Source: Anabaena catenula FACHB-362 (GTDB taxonomy: Bacteria > Cyanobacteriota > Cyanobacteriia > Cyanobacteriales > Nostocaceae). From it: DNA of 64,000 nt. This document shows positions 26,691-35,609 of the stretch, in pieces (within the stretch, counting starts at the first letter, position 1; every line of letters starts with the position of its first letter). The notes below the pieces were generated by a model. The model had not been told where the DNA came from. It searched no databases and saw nothing but the letters and a program-made list of their open reading frames with translations. The translations under genes and the position numbers were made by a program. The stretch is taken from positions 1-64,000 of the forward strand of contig NZ_JACJTQ010000003.1 of the NCBI RefSeq assembly GCF_014698735.1, written 5' to 3'.

Positions 26691-28247
26691 TTATCGACTC
26701 ATGAAATAAAATCCTTGCACAAAATCTAAGGTCATCTTGAGTGAAGGCATAATATATTCTGATTCAATTGATATATCATCAACAGAACTACTCATCGGAC
26801 GATTCATCAATCGTTTGCCAAAGTTAGGATGATCATAAATAGTTAAAGATTGAGCGTTAGAATTTGTTAATATTGTTTGGGTTGGGGCTTTAAAAAATCT
26901 TAATTTTGCTGCTACTTCTAGATTTTTTTTCGTCTGTTTAATTGTCTTCGATTTATTCAGAGCTTCCTCTACCAGGAAGATTATTTTTTTGACAAGTTGT
27001 GGTGATTTGAAACTTTGGTTAGTCATCGTTTCTTTACGAATCATCTCTACCATTGTGTAGATATTTTTTTGGGTAGCGGCGGCATCTTTAAAGGGAAGAA
27101 TAGCCATAAAAGCTGTTGGTAATAAAGCTTCGTCGCTATCGACTCGAAAGGTAAAAATAGTTCTACGGCTTCCGTTTTCTACACTGGGTATTTGTATCAA
27201 TCCCGCATATTCTTGAGCAATTTGGTAATAAGTCCCAGCGAGAACAAAGTTGGCTTCGTGTTCTAAAGGTAAGTCAACAATAATACGAATTGTCGGCGGA
27301 GTAGCATTAAAAAAGTCCCGTGATTCTTCCTCATTAAAATTTTGAATGATGGTGCGATCGCCTGTAGGAGAAAGGTCAACCCAGTCGCATTTGATGCCTT
27401 CAATTTTTAAACCAAAACGGGGAGTAGCGTAAAGTTTTGTGCCAGTTAATGTAGCTCCAGTTAAGTCCGCACCAATCCATTCGACTTTAATTAATTTTGT
27501 CTGAGTTAAGTTAGCGTGTACTAAACTTGCATTGGTTAAATTGGCATTACTCAAATCTGCTCCAGTTAAGTTGGCTCCACTCAGTTTGGCATTGCTCAAA
27601 TCTGCCCAAATTAGATTTGCTCCTCTCAAATCTGCCCAACGAAGATTTGCCCCACTTAAGTCTGCTCCACTAAGATTGGCCATGCAAAGTTGGGATTGTC
27701 TCAACTCACTGTCACGTAAATTTGCCCCACTGAGATCGGAAGAAGTCAAATCAGTGGCGTTTAAATTAGCCATTTCTAAGTTGGCTTCCCGCAAACAAGA
27801 GCCTCTTAAATTGGCTTCGCTCAAGTTAGCGTGACGGAGATTGGCCTGACGCAGTGTAGCTTCTCGTAAATCGGCACTGTTGAGGTTAGCTTCACTCATG
27901 TCAGCGCGAGTGAAATCAGTGCGAATTAACTCAGCGCGAACTAAGGAAGCGTGACGGAGTTGAGTGCGACTAAAATCTGCTCTAATCAAATTAGCGACAT
28001 TGAGACTGGAGTTGTTAAGAATTGCCCCAGCCAGATTTGCGCCACTGAGTCTGGCTACATTCAGCTTGGCATAACTCAAATTAGCTTCGGAGAGATTGAT
28101 TCCACTGAGATTAGCTACGCTGAGATTAGCTTGGCTGAGATTGACACCATTAAGTTTAGTGCCGCTCAAGTTGACTTCAGCTAGTTCAGCGCCACTAAAA
28201 TCTAAGACTCCCGTTGCATATTTTTCTAGTAATTCCTCTATAGTCAT
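26691..28247 (-). CDS. Pentapeptide-repeat protein with C-terminal domain
   Basis: 518 residues. From about residue 15 to 280 the sequence is an almost unbroken run of A(N/D)L-x-x pentapeptides (for example NLSGTKL, ANLRHANLSEANL), predicting a right-handed quadrilateral beta-helix of roughly 12-13 coils. Residues 300-518 form a separate region with VDLPLEHEANFVLAGTYYQI and a Lys-rich helix; it matches no family I can name. Pentapeptide proteins in cyanobacteria are numerous and mostly uncharacterised, and some mimic DNA or act as scaffolds. No signal peptide is visible. It is divergent from tyrA. Confidence 0.85.
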   Translation of the reverse strand: MTIEELLEKYATGVLDFSGAELAEVNLSGTKLNGVNLSQANLSVANLSGINLSEANLSYAKLNVARLSGANLAGAILNNSSLNVANLIRADFSRTQLRHASLVRAELIRTDFTRADMSEANLNSADLREATLRQANLRHANLSEANLRGSCLREANLEMANLNATDLTSSDLSGANLRDSELRQSQLCMANLSGADLSGANLRWADLRGANLIWADLSNAKLSGANLTGADLSNANLTNASLVHANLTQTKLIKVEWIGADLTGATLTGTKLYATPRFGLKIEGIKCDWVDLSPTGDRTIIQNFNEEESRDFFNATPPTIRIIVDLPLEHEANFVLAGTYYQIAQEYAGLIQIPSVENGSRRTIFTFRVDSDEALLPTAFMAILPFKDAAATQKNIYTMVEMIRKETMTNQSFKSPQLVKKIIFLVEEALNKSKTIKQTKKNLEVAAKLRFFKAPTQTILTNSNAQSLTIYDHPNFGKRLMNRPMSSSVDDISIESEYIMPSLKMTLDFVQGFYFMSR

Positions 28248-28329
28248 GAACCTACCTCTCAGATGCCAACTTTAATAGTTGGTAAAGTTATGCAGAGAAT
28301 ATGTAAAAGTTTAGTTGTCAATTGAAAAA

Positions 28330-29172
28330 ATGAAAATTGGTATTTTAGGACTGGGACTGATAGGCGGCTCTTTGGGTTTTGATTTACAGTCGCAAGGACA
28401 TCATGTTTTAGGAGTTAGCCGTCGTGAATCAACCTGTAAAAAAGCTGTTGATTTGGGAAGTGTGAATGAAGCCTCAGTTGACTTGAGCCTGTTGGCATCA
28501 GCCGATGTTGTATTTATTTGCACCCCTATAGGACTTATTGTGCCTCAAGTTGAACAGCTAATTGCTCATTTACCTGCGACTACTATCGTGACTGATGTAG
28601 GTTCAGTAAAAACACCAATTGTAGAGGCGATTGCCCCCATTTGGGAAAATTTTATTGGTGGTCATCCAATGGCTGGAAATACGGATGTAGGCATAGAAGC
28701 TGCACAGCGAAATTTGTTTGTTAATCGTCCTTATGTACTCACACCTGTAGCGACAACGCCAATTAGTGCCATTACAGTATTAGAGGAAATTGTGCGATCG
28801 CTTGGTTCTATTATCTATCATTGTCAGCCAGAAAAACACGACCGTGCGGTTAGTTGGATTTCTCATTTACCTGTGATGGTTAGTGCCTCCTTGATAGCTG
28901 CTTGTTTGAGTGAAACAGACCTAGAAATTGCCCACCTTGCTCAAAATCTTGCTAGTTCAGGTTTTCGAGATACCAGCCGTGTTGGTGGTGGGAATCCAGA
29001 ATTAGGGGTGATGATGGCACAATATAATCGTCAAGCCTTGCTACACTCACTACATCAGTATCGTCAAAACCTCGACGAATTTATTTACCTGATTGAACAA
29101 GAAAAGTGGGAACAGCTAAACGAACAAATGAATTTAAATCAACAGACTCGACCTAAGTTTGTTAAAGATTAA
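28330..29172 (+). CDS. tyrA: Prephenate/arogenate dehydrogenase
   Basis: 280 residues. It starts with the Rossmann motif GLGLIGGS (7-14) and contains VTDVGSVKTPI, GGHPMAGNTDVG and HDRAVSWISHLPVMVS, all typical of TyrA; cyanobacterial forms usually use arogenate and NADP to make tyrosine. There is no fused chorismate mutase or ACT domain. A TTG 15 bases upstream (28315) is possible; the ATG gives the standard N-terminus. It complements the two DAHP synthases in this window. Confidence 0.92.
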   Translation: MKIGILGLGLIGGSLGFDLQSQGHHVLGVSRRESTCKKAVDLGSVNEASVDLSLLASADVVFICTPIGLIVPQVEQLIAHLPATTIVTDVGSVKTPIVEAIAPIWENFIGGHPMAGNTDVGIEAAQRNLFVNRPYVLTPVATTPISAITVLEEIVRSLGSIIYHCQPEKHDRAVSWISHLPVMVSASLIAACLSETDLEIAHLAQNLASSGFRDTSRVGGGNPELGVMMAQYNRQALLHSLHQYRQNLDEFIYLIEQEKWEQLNEQMNLNQQTRPKFVKD

Positions 29173-29291
29173 TAATATAGCGTTTTCTAGTCAGTTGAGG
29201 TACAAATTTATCGCAGAAGGGAACAGCGAATAGGGAAGTTTTAACAGTTTTTCCTATTTCCTGTTCCCAAGCCGTGGGAGTAAGACCGTTT

Positions 29292-29396
<105 letters not shown>

Positions 29397-29482
29397 CTTT
29401 CAGGTTGATACAAATGGACAGATGCGGAAGGGGACGCACAGACGCGGAGATTCATTTTAGCTTTAATTAAGTGAATTGATAT
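29397..29482 (+). repeat. Dispersed repeat, GTGAATTGATAT family
   Basis: Directly abuts the previous element. It reads TTTCAGGTTGATACAAATGG, a CGGA-rich middle, then GAGATTCATTTTAGCTTTA and GTGAATTGATATA. The left end is shortened compared with 17017-17103. Confidence 0.75.
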
Positions 29483-29526
29483 AACTTGTTGAGGCTTTTA
29501 ACTATTAACAAATTTGTTTATAACTC

Positions 29527-29621
29527 ATATCATGTTCGCTTAATTACTTATTTAAAAAGTCACTGCGTCCCCCCTTCACCGCGCGGTTCCCTAACTATAA
29601 GTCTTTAACCGAACACGATAT
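29527..29621. repeat. Small inverted-repeat element, family R2, copy 3
   Basis: ATATCATGTTCGCTTAATTA on the left pairs, with few mismatches, with the right end CTTTAACCGAACACGATAT; the arms are about 25 bp. It lies just beyond the stop codon of the ROK kinase gene. This copy has the best-preserved arms of the three. Confidence 0.83.
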
Positions 29622-29639
29622 CAGTGGGGATTAAAACAG

Positions 29640-30347
29640 CTAATCTCGCCACAAAGCAATACCACCTAATAACCCGGTGATATTGGGAATGAGTTTCACG
29701 TTTAAGGGCAAATTCATATTCACTCGCACAGCTTCACCGCCGCCGATGTAAAGACAGTCATAGTTAAACAGACTTTGCAAAGATGCGATCGCTTTTTGTA
29801 ACCGCCGATTCCATTTTTTATCCCCAATTTTTTCCAAGGCTGCACGTCCTAGCTGTTCTTCATAAGTCTTCCCTTGACGAAACAGATGATGTCCCATCTC
29901 CATATTTGGCACTAACTTACCATCAACAAACAAAGCGGAACCAAAACCAGTCCCCAGGGTAATCACCAATTCCACGCCTTTACCTGCAATTGCACCTAGT
30001 CCTTGCATATCTGCATCATTAATTACCTTCACTGGTTTATTTAGTCGCTCAGATAGTGCTGTTGCTAAATCAAACCCAATCCAATTTTGATCTAGGTTGG
30101 CGGCTGTTTCCGTGACTCCACAACGCACAACACCGGGAAAACCAACGGAAACTCGATGATACTCACCTTGAGATGAGGCTAACGTGGCAATGGCATTAAT
30201 TACTACTTCTGGTGTCGCGGGTTGGGGTGTTTCTAACCGCGCCCTTTCTGTTAATGGTTTACCTGTAATATCCAAAACCATGACTTTGACACCACTACCG
30301 CCAATATCCACCGACAGGGTGCGAATTGATCCGTTATCTTCAAGCAT
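29640..30347 (-). CDS. ROK-family sugar kinase (polyphosphate glucokinase-like)
   Basis: 235 residues with the actin-like ATPase fold: phosphate-1 motif LSVDIGGSGVKVMVLD (D14), catalytic ND in VINDADMQGLGA and phosphate-2 motif VITLGTGFGSAL. The short form without the full ROK zinc-binding motif resembles polyphosphate-dependent glucokinases (PPGK). It would phosphorylate glucose or a related sugar from polyphosphate or ATP; the donor cannot be read from sequence. A PPK2 polyphosphate kinase is encoded elsewhere in the window (55692-56561). Confidence 0.82.
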   Translation of the reverse strand: MLEDNGSIRTLSVDIGGSGVKVMVLDITGKPLTERARLETPQPATPEVVINAIATLASSQGEYHRVSVGFPGVVRCGVTETAANLDQNWIGFDLATALSERLNKPVKVINDADMQGLGAIAGKGVELVITLGTGFGSALFVDGKLVPNMEMGHHLFRQGKTYEEQLGRAALEKIGDKKWNRRLQKAIASLQSLFNYDCLYIGGGEAVRVNMNLPLNVKLIPNITGLLGGIALWRD

Positions 30348-30551
30348 TGGTTTTCTATCTCCTGCTGCAACTTCTTTGGTTATTATGCGCTGCTAAATTC
30401 TCGTCAGCAGCAGATTTTTTGAGAGTCTTCAGCTTTGCTTGCAGTTAGAAATCTCTATCGCCACCCTAATCTAGATTTGCTAGTGTAGGAATAGCGCGAA
30501 GATGGGTGATACTGGCTCTCTATTATTAAAATTCCTTTCAGAGAAAGCATT

Positions 30552-31055
30552 ATGACGGCGTTTGAATCTAACAGCCTGCGTTCTTATAGCCAAGAAGAGG
30601 TGCAGCAAATTCTGCAATTAGCGATCGCTCGTCAAACTGACGATTTTGATCAAGAATTTTCATATCAGCAGATCCTAGAAATTGCTGCTGAGTTACAAAT
30701 ATCACCTGATTTGGTCAAAGTTGCAGAACAGGACTGGTTAGGACAAAAAAGTGAAGTCCAACAGCGCCAAGCTTTTGAGGTTTACCGCTGGGGTAAATTT
30801 AAAAAACGTCTTGGTAATTATACCATTGTCAACGGTTTTTTGCTGCTGATGGACTTGATTGGGGGCAATACTCTTTCTTGGTCACTTTATATTTTACTAT
30901 TTTGCGGTTTAGCCATAGGACTTGATATCTGGAATACTTTTCAAACTAAAGGGGAAGAATACGAAGTTGCTTTCCAAAAATGGAATCGTAAGCATCAAAT
31001 CAAACAGACTATCAATACAGTCTTGAATAAGTGGTTTAAAACATGGCAAGCTTAA
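30552..31055 (+). CDS. 2TM-domain membrane protein
   Basis: 167 residues. The N-terminal third is a soluble helical region resembling a small DNA-binding or SHOCT-like segment (YSQEEVQQILQLAIARQ ... SPDLVKVAEQDW). Two membrane helices follow (about 98-110 and 115-132) in the layout of 2TM domains, with a basic KKR before the first. The C-terminus is a Lys/Trp-rich amphipathic helix. Function unknown; 2TM domains are often attached to bacterial kinases or regulators. Confidence 0.7.
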   Translation: MTAFESNSLRSYSQEEVQQILQLAIARQTDDFDQEFSYQQILEIAAELQISPDLVKVAEQDWLGQKSEVQQRQAFEVYRWGKFKKRLGNYTIVNGFLLLMDLIGGNTLSWSLYILLFCGLAIGLDIWNTFQTKGEEYEVAFQKWNRKHQIKQTINTVLNKWFKTWQA

Positions 31056-31064
31056 TTACCCAAT

Positions 31065-31182
31065 GTACTAGTACCGCTTTCTCGGAATTAAAAATTAATA
31101 ATTAAAAATTAAAAAAGCAGATTTAACAGGCTTTTCAGGTATTTTTAATGGTTGGTTAACTTACGCCGTGTTGTACTAGTAG
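31065..31182 (-). repeat. MITE-like element ending in ACTAGTAC, copy 2
   Basis: Starts GTACTAGTACCGCTTTCTCG and ends ACGCCGTGTTGTACTAGTAG; inverted relative to 15834-15950. The AT-rich middle contains AATTAAAAATTAAAAAAGC and CCATTAAAAA-type text seen in the other copy. Its right end overlaps the next element. Confidence 0.82.
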
Positions 31183-31360
31183 TCTGTCAAATAAATTTTG
31201 ACGGATAGAGTAATGAACCGCGTATCCCTTACGGGACCGTAGGGATAGACGCAAAGAGCGCGTTCGCGTTAGCGTTGCGTAGCAAAGGAAGAAGGAAGAA
31301 GGAAGAAGAAAAATTGAAAGATTTATTTACCCGTCAATTAGCTCTTGACAGACTACTAGT
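31175..31360. repeat. 186-bp element bounded by ACTAGTAGTCTGTCAA repeats
   Basis: The left end ACTAGTAGTCTGTCAAATAA ... TTGACGG and the right end CCGTCAATTAGCT ... TTGACAGACTACTAGT are inverted repeats about 30 bp long. Inside are a palindromic TCCCTTACGGGACCGTAGGG segment, a GCGTTCGCGTTAGCGTTGCG repeat and four GGAAGAA heptamers. It abuts the ACTAGTAC element and shares the ACTAGT hexamer with it. The remainder of the spacer to 31696 is AT-rich and shows no feature. Confidence 0.83.
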
Positions 31361-31696
31361 TATTGGTTGTAATTAATGAAATGAATGGGTAATTTTCGGG
31401 AATTTTGATAACTTGTTAATTTAATACATAAATTTAGTAACTTATTTTACAAATAAACAGAGATAATCTGTGATTAGATAAAGATATATTTACCGAATAG
31501 CTAATTGCCGATTTGATAGCAAAATATACATCAAATCATAGTGGCATTTTGACCAGTTTTTAATTTTTGAATATTATATAATCTGAAAATAATCAGAAAA
31601 TAAATAATTAATTATATAGCTCTAGTAATTTTCCCATATTCAGGAAAACAGAGTACGATTACGGATTATTTATCATGCATTCACGCATCTCAGATC

Positions 31697-33781
31697 ATGA
31701 TTTGCTGCTTAAATCCAGATTGTTCAAATCCCCAAAATCCAGAGGGAAATCAGCTTTGTCAAACTTGTAAAACTCCCCTAGTACCACTTTTGAGAAATCG
31801 CTTCCGTGTCATTCGGGTGCTTTCAGATGAAGGGGGATTTGGTAGAACCTATCTATCAGAAGATACAGATAAATTAAATGACTACTGTGTAGTTAAACAA
31901 TTAGCACCAAAATTCCAAGGAACTTGGTCACAAAAGAAAGCAATGGAGTTGTTTAGTGAAGAAGCAAAGCGACTTCGTGAACTTGGAGAACATCCACAAA
32001 TTCCCACTCTATTAGCTTACTTTGAGCAAGATAACTGTTTGTATTTAGTTCAGCAATTTATTGATGGACATAATTTATTAACAGAGTTGCAATTAAGAAA
32101 GACCTATAGAGATTGGGATATTCAATCTATTTTGCTGGATTTGTTGCCGATTATCCAGTTTATTCATGAGCGGGGAGTTATTCATCGAGATATCAAGCCA
32201 GAAAATATTATTCGCAGGAAAAGTGATGGAAGATTAATTTTAATTGATTTTGGTTCTTCTAAACAATTAACAGCCAAAGGTCAAAAAAAGCATGGGACTT
32301 CAATTGGTTCACATGGTTATTCTTCCATTGAACAAATTAGAGATGGAAAAGCTTATCCCGCTAGTGATTTATTTAGTTTAGGGGCTACTTGCTTTCATTT
32401 ATTAACAGGAATTTCTCCTTTCCAATTGTGGATGGAACATGGATACAGTTGGGTAAAAACTTGGCAGAATTATTTGCGAACTCCTGTGAGTAATGAAGTA
32501 GCACAAGCTATAGATAAGCTGTTACAAATAGATATTAAGAATCGCTACCAATCAGCTAATGAAGTTATCAGAGATTTGAGTAAACAGTATACACATATAT
32601 TACCACCAGCTAGTAATTCATTTGTCCAATTACCAAAAAATTATTCAACTACTTATCCAAAAAAATATATTTTACTGAGAAATGTACTTTTGGTAGCTGG
32701 AGTGATTTTATCTTTGGGGTTGGGAGAATCTGGTTATAGACATTTTCGCCAGTTAAAAACTGGTCTTTCCTCTAGTTTCAGTCCACCACCAATTAGTACA
32801 GTCAAGAGTGATGCTATTGTCCATCAGTCTCAAGAGGAATCTTTGGGGAAAATGTCTTTGGTGAAAACTCTCCCAGGAGAGGAAGATTTGGTTTTGTCTG
32901 TGGCGATTAGTCCAGATGGTAAGATTATTGCTAGTAGTGGTGATTGCACGAAGGGCTGCGAGGACAAAAATAGCATCATTAATTTATGGGATCTTAGCAC
33001 AGATCAGGAAATTACAGCCCTGAAAGGACACACAAAAAAGGTAAATGTGGTAGCTATTAGCCCTGATGGTAAAAGTTTGATTAGTGGTAGTGATGATTCC
33101 ACAATTAAAGTTTGGAATTTAAGTACGAAAAAGCTGATTCATACTTTAATAAGTCATGCTGACGCAGTTCATGCTTTGGCGATTAGCGCTGATGGAAAAA
33201 CTTTAGTGAGTGCTAGTGATGATAAAACAATTAAAGTTTGGAATTTAGCAGAGGGAAAGCTAATTCGTACTTTTAAAGGTCATTCTTACTGGGTGCGAAC
33301 TGTAGCGATGAGTCCTAATGGTGTCACCTTAGCCAGTGGTAGTTTTGACAAGACTATTAAACTCTGGAATATTGCTCAAGAAAAGCCAATTCGTACAATT
33401 ACACCAAATTTACAAACGGTGACTACTGTCGCTTTTAGCCCTGATGGTAAAATTCTAGCAAGTGTTAGCCGCGATAGCTACGCTCACCCCAAGTATCGCA
33501 AAATTAAACTGTGGAATATCGAAACTGGGACGGAAATTCCTACTCTGATGGGACAAGATAATAATGTGACGACTATTGCTTTTAGCCCAGATGGTAAGAT
33601 TTTAGCTAGTGCTAACCGCGATAGCACGATTAAATTATGGGATGTGTCCACAGGTAAGGAAATTAGCACCTTACAGGGAGATACTAGTACAGTCACATCT
33701 TTGGCTTTTAATGCTGATGGTAAGACTTTGGTTAGTGGTGGGGAAGATAACAAAATTAAGATTTGGCGGTTGTCTGAGTAG
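31697..33781 (+). CDS. Zn-ribbon Ser/Thr protein kinase with WD40 propeller
   Basis: 694 residues in four parts. A zinc ribbon (C4, C9, C21, C24) is followed by a Hanks-type kinase domain (about 33-300) with Gly loop DEGGFGRTYL, K67, catalytic D165 in HRDIKPEN and D184 in IDFG; then a membrane helix (325-343); then seven WD40 repeats (about 400-694) with repeated SPDGK...LWN blades. The kinase is intracellular and the propeller is outside or in the periplasm. Blade 5 carries an eight-residue insertion (SYAHPKYRK). Cyanobacteria have many such kinases; the target is unknown. Confidence 0.92.
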   Translation: MICCLNPDCSNPQNPEGNQLCQTCKTPLVPLLRNRFRVIRVLSDEGGFGRTYLSEDTDKLNDYCVVKQLAPKFQGTWSQKKAMELFSEEAKRLRELGEHPQIPTLLAYFEQDNCLYLVQQFIDGHNLLTELQLRKTYRDWDIQSILLDLLPIIQFIHERGVIHRDIKPENIIRRKSDGRLILIDFGSSKQLTAKGQKKHGTSIGSHGYSSIEQIRDGKAYPASDLFSLGATCFHLLTGISPFQLWMEHGYSWVKTWQNYLRTPVSNEVAQAIDKLLQIDIKNRYQSANEVIRDLSKQYTHILPPASNSFVQLPKNYSTTYPKKYILLRNVLLVAGVILSLGLGESGYRHFRQLKTGLSSSFSPPPISTVKSDAIVHQSQEESLGKMSLVKTLPGEEDLVLSVAISPDGKIIASSGDCTKGCEDKNSIINLWDLSTDQEITALKGHTKKVNVVAISPDGKSLISGSDDSTIKVWNLSTKKLIHTLISHADAVHALAISADGKTLVSASDDKTIKVWNLAEGKLIRTFKGHSYWVRTVAMSPNGVTLASGSFDKTIKLWNIAQEKPIRTITPNLQTVTTVAFSPDGKILASVSRDSYAHPKYRKIKLWNIETGTEIPTLMGQDNNVTTIAFSPDGKILASANRDSTIKLWDVSTGKEISTLQGDTSTVTSLAFNADGKTLVSGGEDNKIKIWRLSE

Positions 33782-33827
33782 GCTGATATTCCTGGTTTTT
33801 CAGCGAATAAGGGGATATTTTTGGAGT

Positions 33828-35093
33828 TTAAGGGCGATCGCTTTCCCAATCATCAATCACTTTTTGTAAATACCACTCTTCCGACATCCCCGGATACACA
33901 AATTTCTTTTGCTGAATCAGTCTTTGGGCGATTTCCCAATATCCCCCCACTAGACGTAACAGTTTTTGACGTAATAGATTATATGTGGTTTTGTTTGTTT
34001 CTGGGACAAATGACTGGATTTTTTGCAGGCTATTTAATACTTGGCGGTAATTTTCCCAGTCTTCTTGTTCACAAAATATACTGGCTGCTTTTTGATAATC
34101 TGCGATCGCTTTTGACATTTCTTCTAAAAAGGTGTAAGCCAGTCCGCGATTGTAGTAAGCTTGTGGATCATGGGGATTAATTTGTAAGGCTTGAGCGTAG
34201 TCTTGAATAGCAGCCAGATAGTTACCCATTGATCGATAAACATTACCTCTAGCAATATAGACTAAACCATTTTCTGGTTCTATCTTGATTGCTTGGTTAA
34301 AATCCAATAACGCCCCTTGATGATCTCCTAACTGCGAACGAGCCTTTCCCCGGTTGCGATAGACAATAGCAGCTTGAAAATTTAGTTGTAGTGCTTGATT
34401 AAAATCTGCGATCGCTTCTCGATAATTTCCCATTTTACAACGCACCACCCCACGACAGCAATAAGCTTGTGCATCTTGGGAATCAGCTTTTAAGATCCAA
34501 TTTAAATCAGCAATTGCTTCTCCTGTGTCTCCCTTTTCCGCCTTATCTAATAATTGCGTGAAATAATCTTTAGTGGATATGACAGGAGTCGGTTTAGAAC
34601 TGGGTGGATTTACGGTAGTGTGTTCTTTAGGTTGTATTTGTTTAATCTTCTCCAAACAGAGACGACAATTTTCTGCATCCTTTTGTTCTAGATATAATTC
34701 GGCGGCTTTTTTAAAATTAGCGATCGCATCTTGAATATATCCTTGTTTGCGTCGTACTATCCCCCGCAAATCATAACCAGCTGCAAAATTAAGATTCAGC
34801 TGAATCGCTTTTTCCACATCTTCTAAACAACCAGGTAGATTTTTCAGCGTTAACCTGGCTAAAGCGCGACAATAATAAGCTTGGAAACTTTTGTTATCTA
34901 GTTTGATAGCTTCGGTATAATCAGAAACAGCTTGGAGAATTGCACCTGAATCATAATATGCTAAACCCCGTTTTACGTAAGCGGCGCTAAAATAAGGATC
35001 TACCTGTATGGCTTGGTTAAATTCTGCAATCGCACCAGCATAATCTTTTTGTTGAGCTTTTTCTAATCCCCGATTGTAAAATTGCTCATTCAT
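33828..35093 (-). CDS. TPR-repeat protein
   Basis: 421 residues consisting of two blocks of tetratricopeptide repeats: about residues 4-135 (KGLEKAQQKDYAGAIAEFNQAI and two or three further units) and 175-345 (five units such as NYREAIADFNQALQLN and YNRGLAYTFLEEM). A Pro/Thr-rich linker with low complexity (about 150-170) separates the blocks. The C-terminal tail 350-421 is helical. It has no signal peptide and is probably a protein-interaction scaffold. It is convergent with the kinase gene, 46 bases from its stop, so a functional pair is possible but unproven. Confidence 0.9.
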   Translation of the reverse strand: MNEQFYNRGLEKAQQKDYAGAIAEFNQAIQVDPYFSAAYVKRGLAYYDSGAILQAVSDYTEAIKLDNKSFQAYYCRALARLTLKNLPGCLEDVEKAIQLNLNFAAGYDLRGIVRRKQGYIQDAIANFKKAAELYLEQKDAENCRLCLEKIKQIQPKEHTTVNPPSSKPTPVISTKDYFTQLLDKAEKGDTGEAIADLNWILKADSQDAQAYCCRGVVRCKMGNYREAIADFNQALQLNFQAAIVYRNRGKARSQLGDHQGALLDFNQAIKIEPENGLVYIARGNVYRSMGNYLAAIQDYAQALQINPHDPQAYYNRGLAYTFLEEMSKAIADYQKAASIFCEQEDWENYRQVLNSLQKIQSFVPETNKTTYNLLRQKLLRLVGGYWEIAQRLIQQKKFVYPGMSEEWYLQKVIDDWESDRP

Positions 35094-35376
35094 AATCTTT
35101 TATTCTTAACAAGACTTTTATAGCATTTCCTAGTCTAATGAAGTACTAAATTATCTGCGTTTATCTGCGTTCATCTGCGTTTAATTATTACTGCTTGTAC
35201 CTCACTTGAATGGGAATTGCTATATAGCGTTTCCTAATCACATGAGGTACATCATAGCCCCCTACCCCGCAAGCGAGCGATCAGGGGGTTGGGGGTGGGG
35301 TGATTGTATCTCACTCAACCGATAAACGTTATATAACCATCCTATATATAATAACGTCAATCAATTTTGGATTTTC
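35094..35376. repeat. Spacer with several short repeats
   Basis: About 35150-35185 holds TCTGCGTTTATCTGCGTTCA type text (a degenerate 11-mer repeat), 35121 and 35223 begin two copies of TATAGCRTTTCCTARTC, and 35258-35302 is a GC-rich hairpin (CCCCCTACCCC with GGGGGTGGGG). No gene is seen. Confidence 0.6.
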
Positions 35377-35598
35377 AGAAGATGTTTGAAAAGTCGTAAA
35401 GTTTACCAGAGTAGTTTAATAGTATATAGCAATCCTTGCGGAGGTTGTGAACATCTTGTAGGTTGGTTTAGACGCAGTATATACATGATATCAAAGCCTC
35501 TCCTCCCTTGGGGGACTCGGTACCCCCTTTGGGGATTGGGGGAAAGAGGTTTGGAGAGGGGTTATTCTGTCAACTTTACGACTTTTTCAACATCCTCT
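35377..35598. repeat. 222-bp element with about 27-bp terminal inverted repeats
   Basis: Left end AGAAGATGTTTGAAAAGTCG and onward to AAAGTTT; right end AACTTTACGACTTTTTCAAC then ATCCTCT. Within lies a second dyad made of TCCCTTGGGGGACTCGG and ACCCCCTTTGGGGATTGGGG type text. No open reading frame of note. It separates the TPR gene from the oxygenase gene. Confidence 0.8.
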
Positions 35599-35609
35599 AG
35601 AAAAAATAC

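Noticed and set aside
27532-28184. Open frames opposite the pentapeptide gene
   Set aside because: Antisense of the regular pentapeptide codon pattern (KLA/LKSA repeats); not a gene.
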